The position numbers and the translations under genes are program-made. The notes beneath the pieces were generated by a model that saw only the letters and a list, made by a program, of their open reading frames with translations, did not search any database and was not told the origin of the DNA. A DNA stretch of 23,733 bases from CAYFFV01 sp964342695 (GTDB lineage: Bacteria; Acidobacteriota; Vicinamibacteria; Vicinamibacterales; UBA8438): NCBI GenBank assembly GCA_964342695.1, contig CAYFFV010000025.1, forward strand, positions 1 to 23,733. The letters run 5' to 3'. Positions 1-6,922 of the stretch are shown here, one piece after another (positions within the stretch are counted from its first letter, which is position 1; each line of letters begins with the position of its first letter).

Positions 1-54
1 GAGGGGCTAGCGAGCCAATGGCTCATGGGGGTTCAAATCCCCCCTTCCGCACCA
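1..54 (+). tRNA. tRNA-Leu, 3' part (probably GAG anticodon)
   Basis: The stretch ends in CCA and folds as the 3' half of a class II tRNA. It has a T arm of GGGGG-TTCAAAT-CCCCC, a 3' acceptor strand CTTCCGC with discriminator A, and a long variable arm GAGCC-AAT-GGCTC. The long variable arm and the implied 5' acceptor strand GCGGAAG fit tRNA-Leu. Placed against the usual bacterial layout, the window opens at the anticodon, reading GAG-G-G before the 3' anticodon stem GCTAG. The GAG call depends on that placement. The 5' half lies outside the window. Confidence 0.85.
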
Positions 55-158
55 TACGGCAGGCCAGAAAGGCTGTCCACAATCTCATGGTGCCAAAATT
101 TACGATTCTGTAAAAAATTTTTAGGATTGAAAAAATTCGTAATTCGCAGACAGTAGTG

Positions 159-587
159 CTAGTTTGACCCAGTCCCGATCAAACCTAAGTAGCCAATAAA
201 AAATTGGTTGCCATCAGCATAAGTCAAAGTTTTTCCATTTGCCCTATTAGAACCATCTTTTGACTGATATCCCTCGACCGTCACAATAGACCCAGGAGAA
301 ATAGATTCCACAACAAATCCTCGTCTCAGGAGATTCTTCGGAGCTGCCGCCTCAACCATCCATTCCTGAAGAGTCCCATCATCTTCAACAATAGCCAGAT
401 GAATCCAAGGGTGAGGATTGACCCATTCAACTTTTACAATCTTACCGCTCAGCTCGACAGGTCTACTACGGTCAAATTCGTTGACTTCAATATGGTGCGA
501 AAATACGGAGCTTGTGAGATAGAAAAACACACCAATTCCAAGCAATCTTGTTCGCCATTTCGTTAATTGCTGCTCTTGGGTCAGCAT
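159..587 (-). CDS. DUF6152 family exported protein
   Basis: This 142-residue protein starts with a basic and hydrophobic segment (about residues 10-30) that ends just before a His-His pair, consistent with a signal peptide. The mature part carries the DUF6152 signature: HH near the new N-terminus, then a G-x-I-x-K-V-E-W-x-N-P-H-x-W segment (about residues 48-62), followed by beta-strand-rich sequence resembling an OB-like fold. The start is supported by a strong Shine-Dalgarno (AGGAGGT) about 5 bases upstream. Family members are widespread in Acidobacteria and Proteobacteria and have no established function. It is the last gene of a minus-strand run with the VWA protein and the two-cysteine secreted protein, with gaps of 108 and 129 bases that make strict co-transcription uncertain. 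Confidence 0.85.
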   Translation of the reverse strand: MLTQEQQLTKWRTRLLGIGVFFYLTSSVFSHHIEVNEFDRSRPVELSGKIVKVEWVNPHPWIHLAIVEDDGTLQEWMVEAAAPKNLLRRGFVVESISPGSIVTVEGYQSKDGSNRANGKTLTYADGNQFFIGYLGLIGTGSN

Positions 588-695
588 CAGTTACCTCCTG
601 TCGTGCACTTCATTATCTCGTCCTCAGATATCTTGCTGCAAGACATTTCATAAAAACTCTTCTATGTGATAAAAAATCCACGCCAAACTTGCACC

Positions 696-1847
696 CTAAG
701 GATTTGTTCCCCAAATTAATTCAGCCAAAAATCCTGCAGGAATGCCAACTACAAGCAAGGCAAGACTAATAAGTAAAAATCTTGGATAAATAGGGGTTCT
801 CACTGCCCGATGAGTCAATTCAAACCTAGTAGCTTCCAGTTCATCAACGGCTTCGTAGGCTCTCGCCAAACTATCCTGATCAGTAACATCAAAATAATCA
901 CCACCGAACTCTCTCAACATGTCAATTAAAGGCGGCGGCTCTTGCACTTCCGTAACTCCTGAACCAGATTCACGGATATTGATATAAATAACATAAGGAA
1001 CAATATTTCTCTGCTTAAGTGCCTGAAATTCTGCCGCAGGAACTTCATCTACATCCGCGTCTGTAATAATAAGCACGGCACGATGCTGATTTGTCCTACC
1101 ACCTGCAGCGAGGGCGTCACCGTCGAAATGTTTTACAACTGATTGCAGCGCTCTGACAATATTCGTGTTGCCCTCCGTTGGAATAATCCTGACCTTATCA
1201 GAAGGCACATAGATTTCGTCGCGAGTAGAACGAAATTGTGGAGCCAAAATCTTGACAGTAACGTAGGGAGCATCCACAACCTGAAAATAGTACAATTCAT
1301 CATCTAAAATAAAATCATCGATCATATAGGGATATGACGAAAACACCCATAAAGACACACGATCGTTTTTGTCACGTCTCATTTCTAAAAACTGAAGGTG
1401 AGCGTCCCGTGCGATTTCTGCCCTAGATTTTCCTGTTTCAGGAAACTCCCACGCCATTGAAAGAGAAGTATCAACCAAGTCAATTCTCACCCTTGACTCA
1501 ACATCACCACGTACTTCCTCCGTTGCTGTTAGAAATGGATCCGATAAAGCCACAAGTAAAAGAACTACCGCGAGAATCAATATGACTTTAGGAAAATGAT
1601 AAAGTGCCCGAATAAAAACACGCCTTCGAAACTTAACAGCGACAAAGTGTCCAGAATGAAACCGCGTATGCTTTCGATTTCGGATTAGCATGCGGCTAAA
1701 GGTCAACAAAAATGCGATACCCACCCCAAAGGCAAGGGCAAGGGCTAAGCTCATATCGCCATACCTAATCTGGGCAAAATCTGTTGCAACAAGTTCGTCA
1801 ACCTGCACCGTCAAGAAACTGACAAACTCTGACCACTCAATCAACAT
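696..1847 (-). CDS. VWA-domain membrane protein (BatA/MxaC-like)
   Basis: A 383-residue inner-membrane protein. Hydrophobic segments lie at about 33-54 and 87-102, followed by a von Willebrand A domain from about 120 to 325, and a final hydrophobic segment sits at about 352-376. The metal-ion-dependent adhesion site is intact: DTSLS (D126, S128, S130), a Thr in the GNTNIV segment and an Asp in IITDAD. This is the BatA/MxaC layout of two N-terminal helices, periplasmic VWA domain and C-terminal anchor. Such proteins usually sit beside MoxR-type AAA ATPase and DUF58 genes and help assemble or activate envelope complexes; MxaC is linked to methanol dehydrogenase clusters. Neither partner is adjacent here, so its client is unknown. 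No clear Shine-Dalgarno precedes the start, and Met32 is an alternative. Confidence 0.8.
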   Translation of the reverse strand: MLIEWSEFVSFLTVQVDELVATDFAQIRYGDMSLALALAFGVGIAFLLTFSRMLIRNRKHTRFHSGHFVAVKFRRRVFIRALYHFPKVILILAVVLLLVALSDPFLTATEEVRGDVESRVRIDLVDTSLSMAWEFPETGKSRAEIARDAHLQFLEMRRDKNDRVSLWVFSSYPYMIDDFILDDELYYFQVVDAPYVTVKILAPQFRSTRDEIYVPSDKVRIIPTEGNTNIVRALQSVVKHFDGDALAAGGRTNQHRAVLIITDADVDEVPAAEFQALKQRNIVPYVIYINIRESGSGVTEVQEPPPLIDMLREFGGDYFDVTDQDSLARAYEAVDELEATRFELTHRAVRTPIYPRFLLISLALLVVGIPAGFLAELIWGTNP

Positions 1848-1976
1848 GAATATCTAAACCGTTACCTATAAGAAAACAACTGAACACACTATTTGGTAGT
1901 AATTGCCAAGTCACATAAGGTTAGGGCATCGTTTAATTCAGCCGCTACACCAGCTTAAACGCCGCCATCACACTTT

Positions 1977-3014
1977 CTAACGCAACCCCGAAGCAGCTTG
2001 GGTATTCTTGTTACGGGCACCCGCCAAAATACCTTCCATACCATAATTGCCCTCATGACATGCATATTCGAACAACGGACCATCCGTGCGCCTCATTGGA
2101 AACATCGCTGTCCACGGTCGCGTAAACGAATTTGGATCATCAACAGTAAATTCGTAAAGCAAAGTATCCTCATCAGCGCGCCATAAGCGTTCGATTAAAG
2201 TCGTATCGGCCGTCGAGCCCCTGAAGGATGTTCCTCGAAGAAAATTCTTGGTTTTTATGACTAACACATCATCTTCCCAATGCCCTTGAGAGTTTCCCTT
2301 CCATTGCCTTAGCGTACCGGTCGATTGGCCATCAGTCCTGACAATCCGAGCACTATGAATCATCTCATTTAAAATGGTTATCTGCCCGGTTGTCTGAAGA
2401 ATCATAACGTTATTGTTGTACGCTCCTGGCGTCATCGGTGGACCAGAATTAAAGCCAAGAATGCAACGGTCTTGGAAGCTTCTATCAGTATATGTATCGG
2501 CAAAACCTGAAGTTGAATTCGCACGTGCAATTCGATTTTTTAAAATAGCTCCATCGGTATAAGGAATACGACCATTGGATGGATCTACAATGAGCGCTGT
2601 ACGTTTATCCCGAACCATTTCAACGCCCCGTTCATACCAAAACTCGTTATAAGACAAGACCCCACCCTGTGCTCGTGGCGCGTACCCCGCACTCGGAGCT
2701 CCAGTGATCGGGTCAAATAGGTCCCTATTTAGGCGTCGATTTTCAGATTCCTCAAAATCTGCTGCCTCTTCCGCAGTCAACGTCTCCTTTCCCTCCAGGG
2801 CTTCCGGTCGCTGCATCGGTGTAATAGTCCGAAAGGTGTAAATTCCCTGAAGATCTGGAACTCCTTCTGGAGTCTGCAAAGAAAACACCTGAGATGACTC
2901 GGATTGCTCATCCTGGCCAAACATGGATTCTGGGGCAAACAGTACCAACAAACAGGCAAGCAGGAATTGGGCGTAAATGCGACGTTTCATCAAGAGCTCT
3001 TCTCTCCAAATCAT
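1977..3014 (-). CDS. Secreted protein of an uncharacterised ~345-residue family (copy 1)
   Basis: I cannot assign a function. The protein has a signal peptide (charged N-region, hydrophobic stretch about residues 15-27, cleavage near residue 33). It is a clear paralogue of the product at 4270-5298. Shared blocks in order are PDL-x-G, TP-x-x-RP-x-x-x-x-GK, YN-x-FW-x-x-R, LIVDPS-x-GRIP, DTYTD-x-x-x-x-x-RC, a QW-x-GNS-x-G-x-WE block, IER-x-x-R, VDDP-x-x-x-x-x-PWT and a C-terminal YACHEGNY-x-MEGILAG. The mature protein has only two cysteines, in the RC and ACHEGNY blocks, as in the paralogue, suggesting a conserved disulfide. A GGGAGGG sequence 5 bases before the first Met supports this start, although an internal Met at 2990 also gives a good signal peptide. 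Similar proteins are usually annotated hypothetical in Acidobacteria. Confidence 0.85.
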   Translation of the reverse strand: MIWREELLMKRRIYAQFLLACLLVLFAPESMFGQDEQSESSQVFSLQTPEGVPDLQGIYTFRTITPMQRPEALEGKETLTAEEAADFEESENRRLNRDLFDPITGAPSAGYAPRAQGGVLSYNEFWYERGVEMVRDKRTALIVDPSNGRIPYTDGAILKNRIARANSTSGFADTYTDRSFQDRCILGFNSGPPMTPGAYNNNVMILQTTGQITILNEMIHSARIVRTDGQSTGTLRQWKGNSQGHWEDDVLVIKTKNFLRGTSFRGSTADTTLIERLWRADEDTLLYEFTVDDPNSFTRPWTAMFPMRRTDGPLFEYACHEGNYGMEGILAGARNKNTQAASGLR

Positions 3015-3314
3015 TCGGACCCTCCCATCCTTTATAAACGATAGAATAAGGAATAGTCTCTCAGGGAGTCCTTCGGATGCAAGCTCACATTACGTTTTCG
3101 GATAGTCAAGTTAACCGAAAACGAGCTTCAAAGCTTGTTCTGGATATGACTGGCTCTGGGTTATACTGATCCCTGATAAACAGCAACTCGCATAGCCTTC
3201 ATCGCGAATCGGAATCAAACAGTAAAGACTGGCATTTCTTGACAATATGAAGATTATCGACGAAATAGTTTCTATATCGATCCATGGACTAACGAACAAA
3301 ACAAGGAAAATACA
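3015..3314. promoter_or_regulatory. 300-bp divergent intergenic region
   Basis: This is the longest gene-free stretch, between two divergent exported-protein genes. It holds the 9-bp inverted repeat at 3093-3123 and a perfect TTGACA hexamer at 3239-3244 upstream of the metallo-hydrolase gene. The -10 candidates at suitable spacing (GAAATA or AAATAG at 3262-3268) are poor, so the promoter is only tentative. A short open frame on the minus strand at 3111-3299 has no ribosome-binding site or recognisable sequence, so I do not consider it a gene. Confidence 0.4.
3093..3123. repeat. Perfect 9-bp inverted repeat, N13 spacer
   Basis: The arms CGTTTTCGG (3093-3101) and CCGAAAACG (3115-3123) are exact reverse complements separated by 13 bases. 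The repeat lies about 80 bases upstream of the minus-strand start at 3014 and about 190 bases upstream of the plus-strand start at 3315. No T-run follows it, so a terminator is unlikely. An operator for a dimeric regulator or a hairpin in a 5' leader is possible. Confidence 0.6.
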
Positions 3315-4238
3315 ATGAAACGTTATCTCGCAATGATATTGCTATTGGGTATCGGTTCGGCTGGTCTCGGTGTCGTAGTGGCCCAAAACGACGAAAAAGT
3401 TATCGACATTGAAAAGCTAGAAGATAATTTATTTGTATTGAGAGGCGAGAGCAGCGGAGGCAACACCGCTATCTTCATAACGACTGATGGAGTTGTGGTT
3501 GTCGATTCAAAAAACCCAGGTTGGGGGCAGTCCATTATCGATCAAATAAAAAGCTTGACAGACAATCCCATTACTACACTTATTAATACACATAGTCATC
3601 ACGATCACGTTAGTGGCAATGTCAGTTTTCCCTCGACTGTAGAAATCGTGACACACGAAATGACACGTTCTAACATGCAGGCTATGCGGCCTTATACCGG
3701 CCGCACTGAACCTCCGGTTAATGTGTTTGCTGATACAAACGGCCAAGGTATACCGACCCGTACCTTCACAGATAAAATGTCTCTTGGCGATGGAGCGGAC
3801 AGGATCGACTTGTACCATTTCGGCCGGGGACATACCGGTGGTGATGCATGGGTGGTCTTTCCATCCTTACGTACACTACACGCTGGTGATATTTTTTTAG
3901 GAAAGCGTGTTCCATTCCTAGATGCAGAAAATGGTGGCAGTGGCGTAGAGATCCCAGAAACCCTTCAGAAAGCTCACGACACTATAAAGAACGTGGATAC
4001 GATTATTACTGGACACAGCACACAGATGACGTGGAGCGACCTAGAAAAATGGGCTTCCTTTAATCGAGATTTTCTAGAAACCGTAAAAACCGGTCTCTCA
4101 AATGGTAAATCAGTTGATCAAATAGCCGACGCATGGACGATACCACAAGCCTACGCAGACTATGATTCTCCCAATGCTGGTTCGGTGAGGAGAAATGTCC
4201 AAGTCATTAGTGACGAATTAGCCGCACAAACGCCGTAA
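3315..4238 (+). CDS. Exported metallo-beta-lactamase-fold hydrolase
   Basis: A 307-residue protein with a signal peptide (about residues 1-23, ending VVAQ). The dinuclear metal site is complete: H93-S-H95-H96-D97-H98 (HxHxDH), H173 in GRGHTGGD, D192 in HAGDIF and H234 in ITGHS. The arrangement places it among broad MBL-fold hydrolases related to class B3 enzymes and quorum-quenching or SoxH-like proteins. The sequence does not identify a substrate. An AAGGA Shine-Dalgarno lies 9 bases before the ATG. It stands between two paralogous secreted proteins transcribed in the opposite direction, so a shared periplasmic job is possible but unproven. Calling it an antibiotic-resistance beta-lactamase is not justified. 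Confidence 0.88.
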   Translation: MKRYLAMILLLGIGSAGLGVVVAQNDEKVIDIEKLEDNLFVLRGESSGGNTAIFITTDGVVVVDSKNPGWGQSIIDQIKSLTDNPITTLINTHSHHDHVSGNVSFPSTVEIVTHEMTRSNMQAMRPYTGRTEPPVNVFADTNGQGIPTRTFTDKMSLGDGADRIDLYHFGRGHTGGDAWVVFPSLRTLHAGDIFLGKRVPFLDAENGGSGVEIPETLQKAHDTIKNVDTIITGHSTQMTWSDLEKWASFNRDFLETVKTGLSNGKSVDQIADAWTIPQAYADYDSPNAGSVRRNVQVISDELAAQTP

Positions 4239-4269
4239 TTCCTGTTTTCTTGCGACTAATCTCGACACT

Positions 4270-5298
4270 TTACTTTGCTTGGGTCAATGTAGCCTTTTCT
4301 TTTGCTCTTTCACCGGCAAGAATGCCCTCCATAGCGTAATTTCCTTCGTGGCACGCATATTCATACAGAGCGTCGTCACTATGCATCAACGGAATTGATA
4401 CCGTCCAAGGTTGAGACCAAGTTGTCGGATCATCAATAGTAACCTCATATTGAAGAGTGTTTGCTGCCGTCCGTGTAAAACGCTCGATCATCTTCAGTCG
4501 ATCTGAGGATCCCATAAAATTACTTTTGGAAGAATAATTGGCCGTCTCAACAACTAAAGTGTCCCCTTCCCATCGTCCAATTGAATTGCCATGCCATTGC
4601 TGAATACGTGAATCAAGAGGTTTTCGACTATCAAGAGGAATAACTCGAGCATCGTGGTTCATTTCCATATAAAACACAACATAGTCAATGCTTTGAAAAA
4701 TTTGAAAATAACTATTGTAACCAGCCCCGATCCTCGGGACTCCATAGGTCACGCAACGCTCAGAAAGAGGAACATCCGTATAAGTATCAGCCGGGTGATC
4801 AACACGGTAGGCCGCCCTTTCTACCTGTCGACGTTTTGCAGCCTCGGTTAGACTTGGAATTCTGCCATCAGAAGGGTCCACTACTAATGAGGTTTGGTCA
4901 TTAAAGTCTCGTTCTACGATCCAAAACTGGTTGTAATTACCAGTTCCTGGATCATATGACTCCCCTTGTTCTCCAGCAATCGCTGCGAGTACTAACTGAT
5001 CTCCAAATAGCGCATCCTGTCCAGGATCAGTCGCCTTGGCAGCCGCCGCTTTTAGAGCCGCTAACTCTTCTTCACTGAGACGATCTTTTCCTGCCCAAGC
5101 AGCAGGTCGTTCCAATGGAGTCGCGTTATTGTTCGCCCAAACCCCATTTAAATCAGGACGGCCATCAGAAGTCCGTGGAACGGCCCACTCATCTCTATTC
5201 ACGCTCTCTGACTGTGCAATTACGGGTGCTACTGACAGTAAATAAATGCCAGCAACGACCAGTGCCACAATTATTCGCCTACAGAAAATAAGCTTCAT
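4270..5298 (-). CDS. Secreted protein of an uncharacterised ~345-residue family (copy 2)
   Basis: Paralogue of the product at 1977-3014 and of unknown function. The 342-residue protein has a signal peptide of about 28 residues. It repeats the family blocks (PDLNG, TPLERP, NQFWIVER, LVVDPSDGRIP, ADTYTD with RC, QWHGNSIG-x-WEGD, IERF, IDDP, PWT and C-terminal YACHEGNYAMEGILAG). Again only two cysteines remain in the mature part, in the same two blocks. Conserved His residues in the EMNHDAR and CHEGNY blocks could be functional. A run of six G lies a few bases upstream of the ATG and probably acts as ribosome-binding site. Its stop lies 31 bases from the convergent metallo-hydrolase gene, with no clear terminator between them. 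Confidence 0.85.
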   Translation of the reverse strand: MKLIFCRRIIVALVVAGIYLLSVAPVIAQSESVNRDEWAVPRTSDGRPDLNGVWANNNATPLERPAAWAGKDRLSEEELAALKAAAAKATDPGQDALFGDQLVLAAIAGEQGESYDPGTGNYNQFWIVERDFNDQTSLVVDPSDGRIPSLTEAAKRRQVERAAYRVDHPADTYTDVPLSERCVTYGVPRIGAGYNSYFQIFQSIDYVVFYMEMNHDARVIPLDSRKPLDSRIQQWHGNSIGRWEGDTLVVETANYSSKSNFMGSSDRLKMIERFTRTAANTLQYEVTIDDPTTWSQPWTVSIPLMHSDDALYEYACHEGNYAMEGILAGERAKEKATLTQAK

Positions 5299-5401
5299 GA
5301 GCCCCCCAGAATTTAATCATCAAAAATCTACTATATGGTAGCATCCGACAGCAAATTAGTAACCTTTGGATAGATAGATGATATTCAGATAAGGAGTTCT
5401 T

Positions 5402-6436
5402 ATGCGACGTTCTCCCTTGCAGGCACATCAATCATTTGTAACAAAAATCGTAATACTCACATTTCTCGTGGGAACACCTAGCATCGCTCTTTACGGCCAA
5501 GATGCCCCGTCCATGTCAAGCAAAGCAGATTTTCTTCGCGCTATGGACGAACTATCAAACTGGGGACGATGGGGTGATGACGACGAACTCGGCGCAGCCA
5601 ACCTTATTACTGGTGAAAAGCGACAAGCGGCTGCAGCACTTGTGCAAGAAGGAATTACGGTGTCTTTAGCGCATGATGTAATTCAAGTTGAAGCTATTGA
5701 CGCTTCGTCAATCCTGGAACGTGTCGCGTACGGAATCACTCCAGAAAGAGGGTTCGACCGACTCGCGTACACGGGAAGCTACCACGGAACTATTCATAGC
5801 CATCTCGATTCATTGGCATGCCACATTATGTGGGAAGGAAAAAGTTATAACGGGTTTAAGATGGAGGACATCGAAGCGGCCGGCGCCTGTCCACAAGGCA
5901 GCATTAACGCACTAAAAGACGGAATCGTCACACGAGGTGTCTTATTTGATGCAACACTATTGCCTGACAAAACTACAGCTGAAGGATGGCTCGAACCTGG
6001 CACACCCATTCGCCGTTCAGATCTGGAACGACTTGAAGAAATCCAAGGGGTTCGAGTTTCTGAGGGTGACGTGATCCTGCTTTACACGGGTCGGTGGAAA
6101 AGACGCTCTACCGTTGGCCCTTGGCGGGGAGCTGACGAAGGTGTTGCTGGGTATCACGCAGACGTGGCCTATTTTCTAAAGGACCGTGGAGTCTCATTCA
6201 TCGGTCATGACATGTCCAATGACGTCGAACCTCATGAGTTTTCTGATGAAGTCAGACTACCACTACATTATCTGGCTCTGGTATCAATGGGAGTGGGAAT
6301 CTTTGACAATTTAGATTTCGAGCGAGTAGCAGCCGTCGCCAAACGACTCGGTCGGTACGAGTTTCTCTTCACGGCAGCTCCCCTAAGAATCGAGGGCGGA
6401 ATGGGATCACCATTAAATCCGATCGCCACTTTTTAA
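5402..6436 (+). CDS. Exported cyclase-family (kynurenine formamidase-like) hydrolase
   Basis: A 344-residue protein of the cyclase/kynurenine formamidase superfamily (PF04199), metal-dependent amide or ester hydrolases. Features include an N-terminal signal-peptide-like segment (about residues 14-33), the NWGRWG-x-x-DELGA-x-N-LIT opening typical of the longer bacterial subgroup, and the metal-binding segment around H134, D136 and H141 (residues 129-150). A GD-x-x-LL-x-TGRW block and GHDMSND follow further on. The spacing between D136 and the next His is one residue longer than the HxDxxxH pattern I expect. The start is backed by an AAGGAG Shine-Dalgarno. Most family members are cytoplasmic, so an exported copy points to a periplasmic substrate that cannot be named from sequence. 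Confidence 0.85.
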   Translation: MRRSPLQAHQSFVTKIVILTFLVGTPSIALYGQDAPSMSSKADFLRAMDELSNWGRWGDDDELGAANLITGEKRQAAAALVQEGITVSLAHDVIQVEAIDASSILERVAYGITPERGFDRLAYTGSYHGTIHSHLDSLACHIMWEGKSYNGFKMEDIEAAGACPQGSINALKDGIVTRGVLFDATLLPDKTTAEGWLEPGTPIRRSDLERLEEIQGVRVSEGDVILLYTGRWKRRSTVGPWRGADEGVAGYHADVAYFLKDRGVSFIGHDMSNDVEPHEFSDEVRLPLHYLALVSMGVGIFDNLDFERVAAVAKRLGRYEFLFTAAPLRIEGGMGSPLNPIATF

Positions 6437-6493
6437 AAATGGAAATACATAAAGACGATGCAGGTGCTACCTGAAATAAAGGCGCCGACAACA

Positions 6494-6781
6494 TCAGAGC
6501 CCTCGCGCAACAATCAACGTTCCCTCGGTGGCTGCAAACCGTGTCGGTAAAAGCATTTGATACGTTGCAGAGTTGTACCAGAGACGAAACGTTTTATTGT
6601 CTGGAAATTCAAGGATTACAGTTCGAGGGAAATCAACAGTTCCTTCAATCATTTCAGGAGATTCATCGACCGCAAGAACTTTACCTCCGTGCTCCTGAAT
6701 GGTCGGAATGACTTGCCTAACATATTCGTTCAATTTATCAGGATCATCTACACGGTGTTGGGCGACAATATAAACAGACAT
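6494..6781 (-). CDS. DUF1330 domain protein
   Basis: A 95-residue protein covering the whole DUF1330 domain, a dimeric alpha/beta-barrel-like fold. It shows the family pattern YIVAQ near the start, GGKVLAVDE-x-PE in the middle, an ILEFPD strand and a W-Y-N-S-x-x-Y-Q segment near the C-terminus. No signal peptide is present, so it is cytoplasmic. A strong AGGAGGT Shine-Dalgarno about 4 bases upstream fixes the ATG. The biochemical role of the family is not established. It converges with the cyclase-family gene, and the 57-bp gap contains only a short CAGGT-GCT-ACCTG inverted repeat with no T-run. Confidence 0.88.
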   Translation of the reverse strand: MSVYIVAQHRVDDPDKLNEYVRQVIPTIQEHGGKVLAVDESPEMIEGTVDFPRTVILEFPDNKTFRLWYNSATYQMLLPTRFAATEGTLIVARGL

Positions 6782-6881
6782 CCTACCTCCTCAAGTCAAT
6801 TCGATGAGATGATTATATGACCATCGTACAAATGACTCTTAATCTAACATTACAATGTTGGGTGAACGTGGGCACTGAGGA

Positions 6882-6909
6882 CGCTAGGCATAGGGGACCT
6901 CTCCTAGCG
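6882..6909 (+). promoter_or_regulatory. Inverted repeat in the leader of the DUF5916 pair
   Basis: CGCTAGG (6882-6888) and CCTAGCG (6903-6909) are perfect 7-bp inverted arms around a 14-base loop. The structure ends 13 bases before the ATG at 6923. That ATG has no recognisable Shine-Dalgarno directly upstream; AGGGGA lies inside the loop. The repeat could therefore affect translation of the DUF5916 pair, or act as a DNA operator. A TACAAT hexamer at 6851-6856 is a possible -10 element without a convincing -35. Confidence 0.4.
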
Positions 6910-6922
6910 GTTCTAATTAGAC

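Noticed and set aside
1..54. tRNA 3' end as an integration site for a mobile element
   Set aside because: No second copy of the tRNA 3' end was seen in the window and no integrase or phage gene follows, so there is no sign of an integrated element.
54..158. Terminator after the tRNA (TTTAC-GATTCT-GTAAA)
   Set aside because: The stem is five AT-rich base pairs with no clean T-run, too weak to call.
3111..3299. Short minus-strand open frame in the 300-bp intergenic region
   Set aside because: No ribosome-binding site, no recognisable sequence, and it overlaps the candidate promoter of the metallo-hydrolase gene.
3315..4238. Beta-lactamase resistance gene
   Set aside because: The metal motif defines only the MBL superfamily. 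Nothing specific to antibiotic-hydrolysing enzymes is seen, so only the fold is called.
6437..6493. CAGGT-GCT-ACCTG as a terminator
   Set aside because: The stem is only five base pairs and no T-run follows on either strand.
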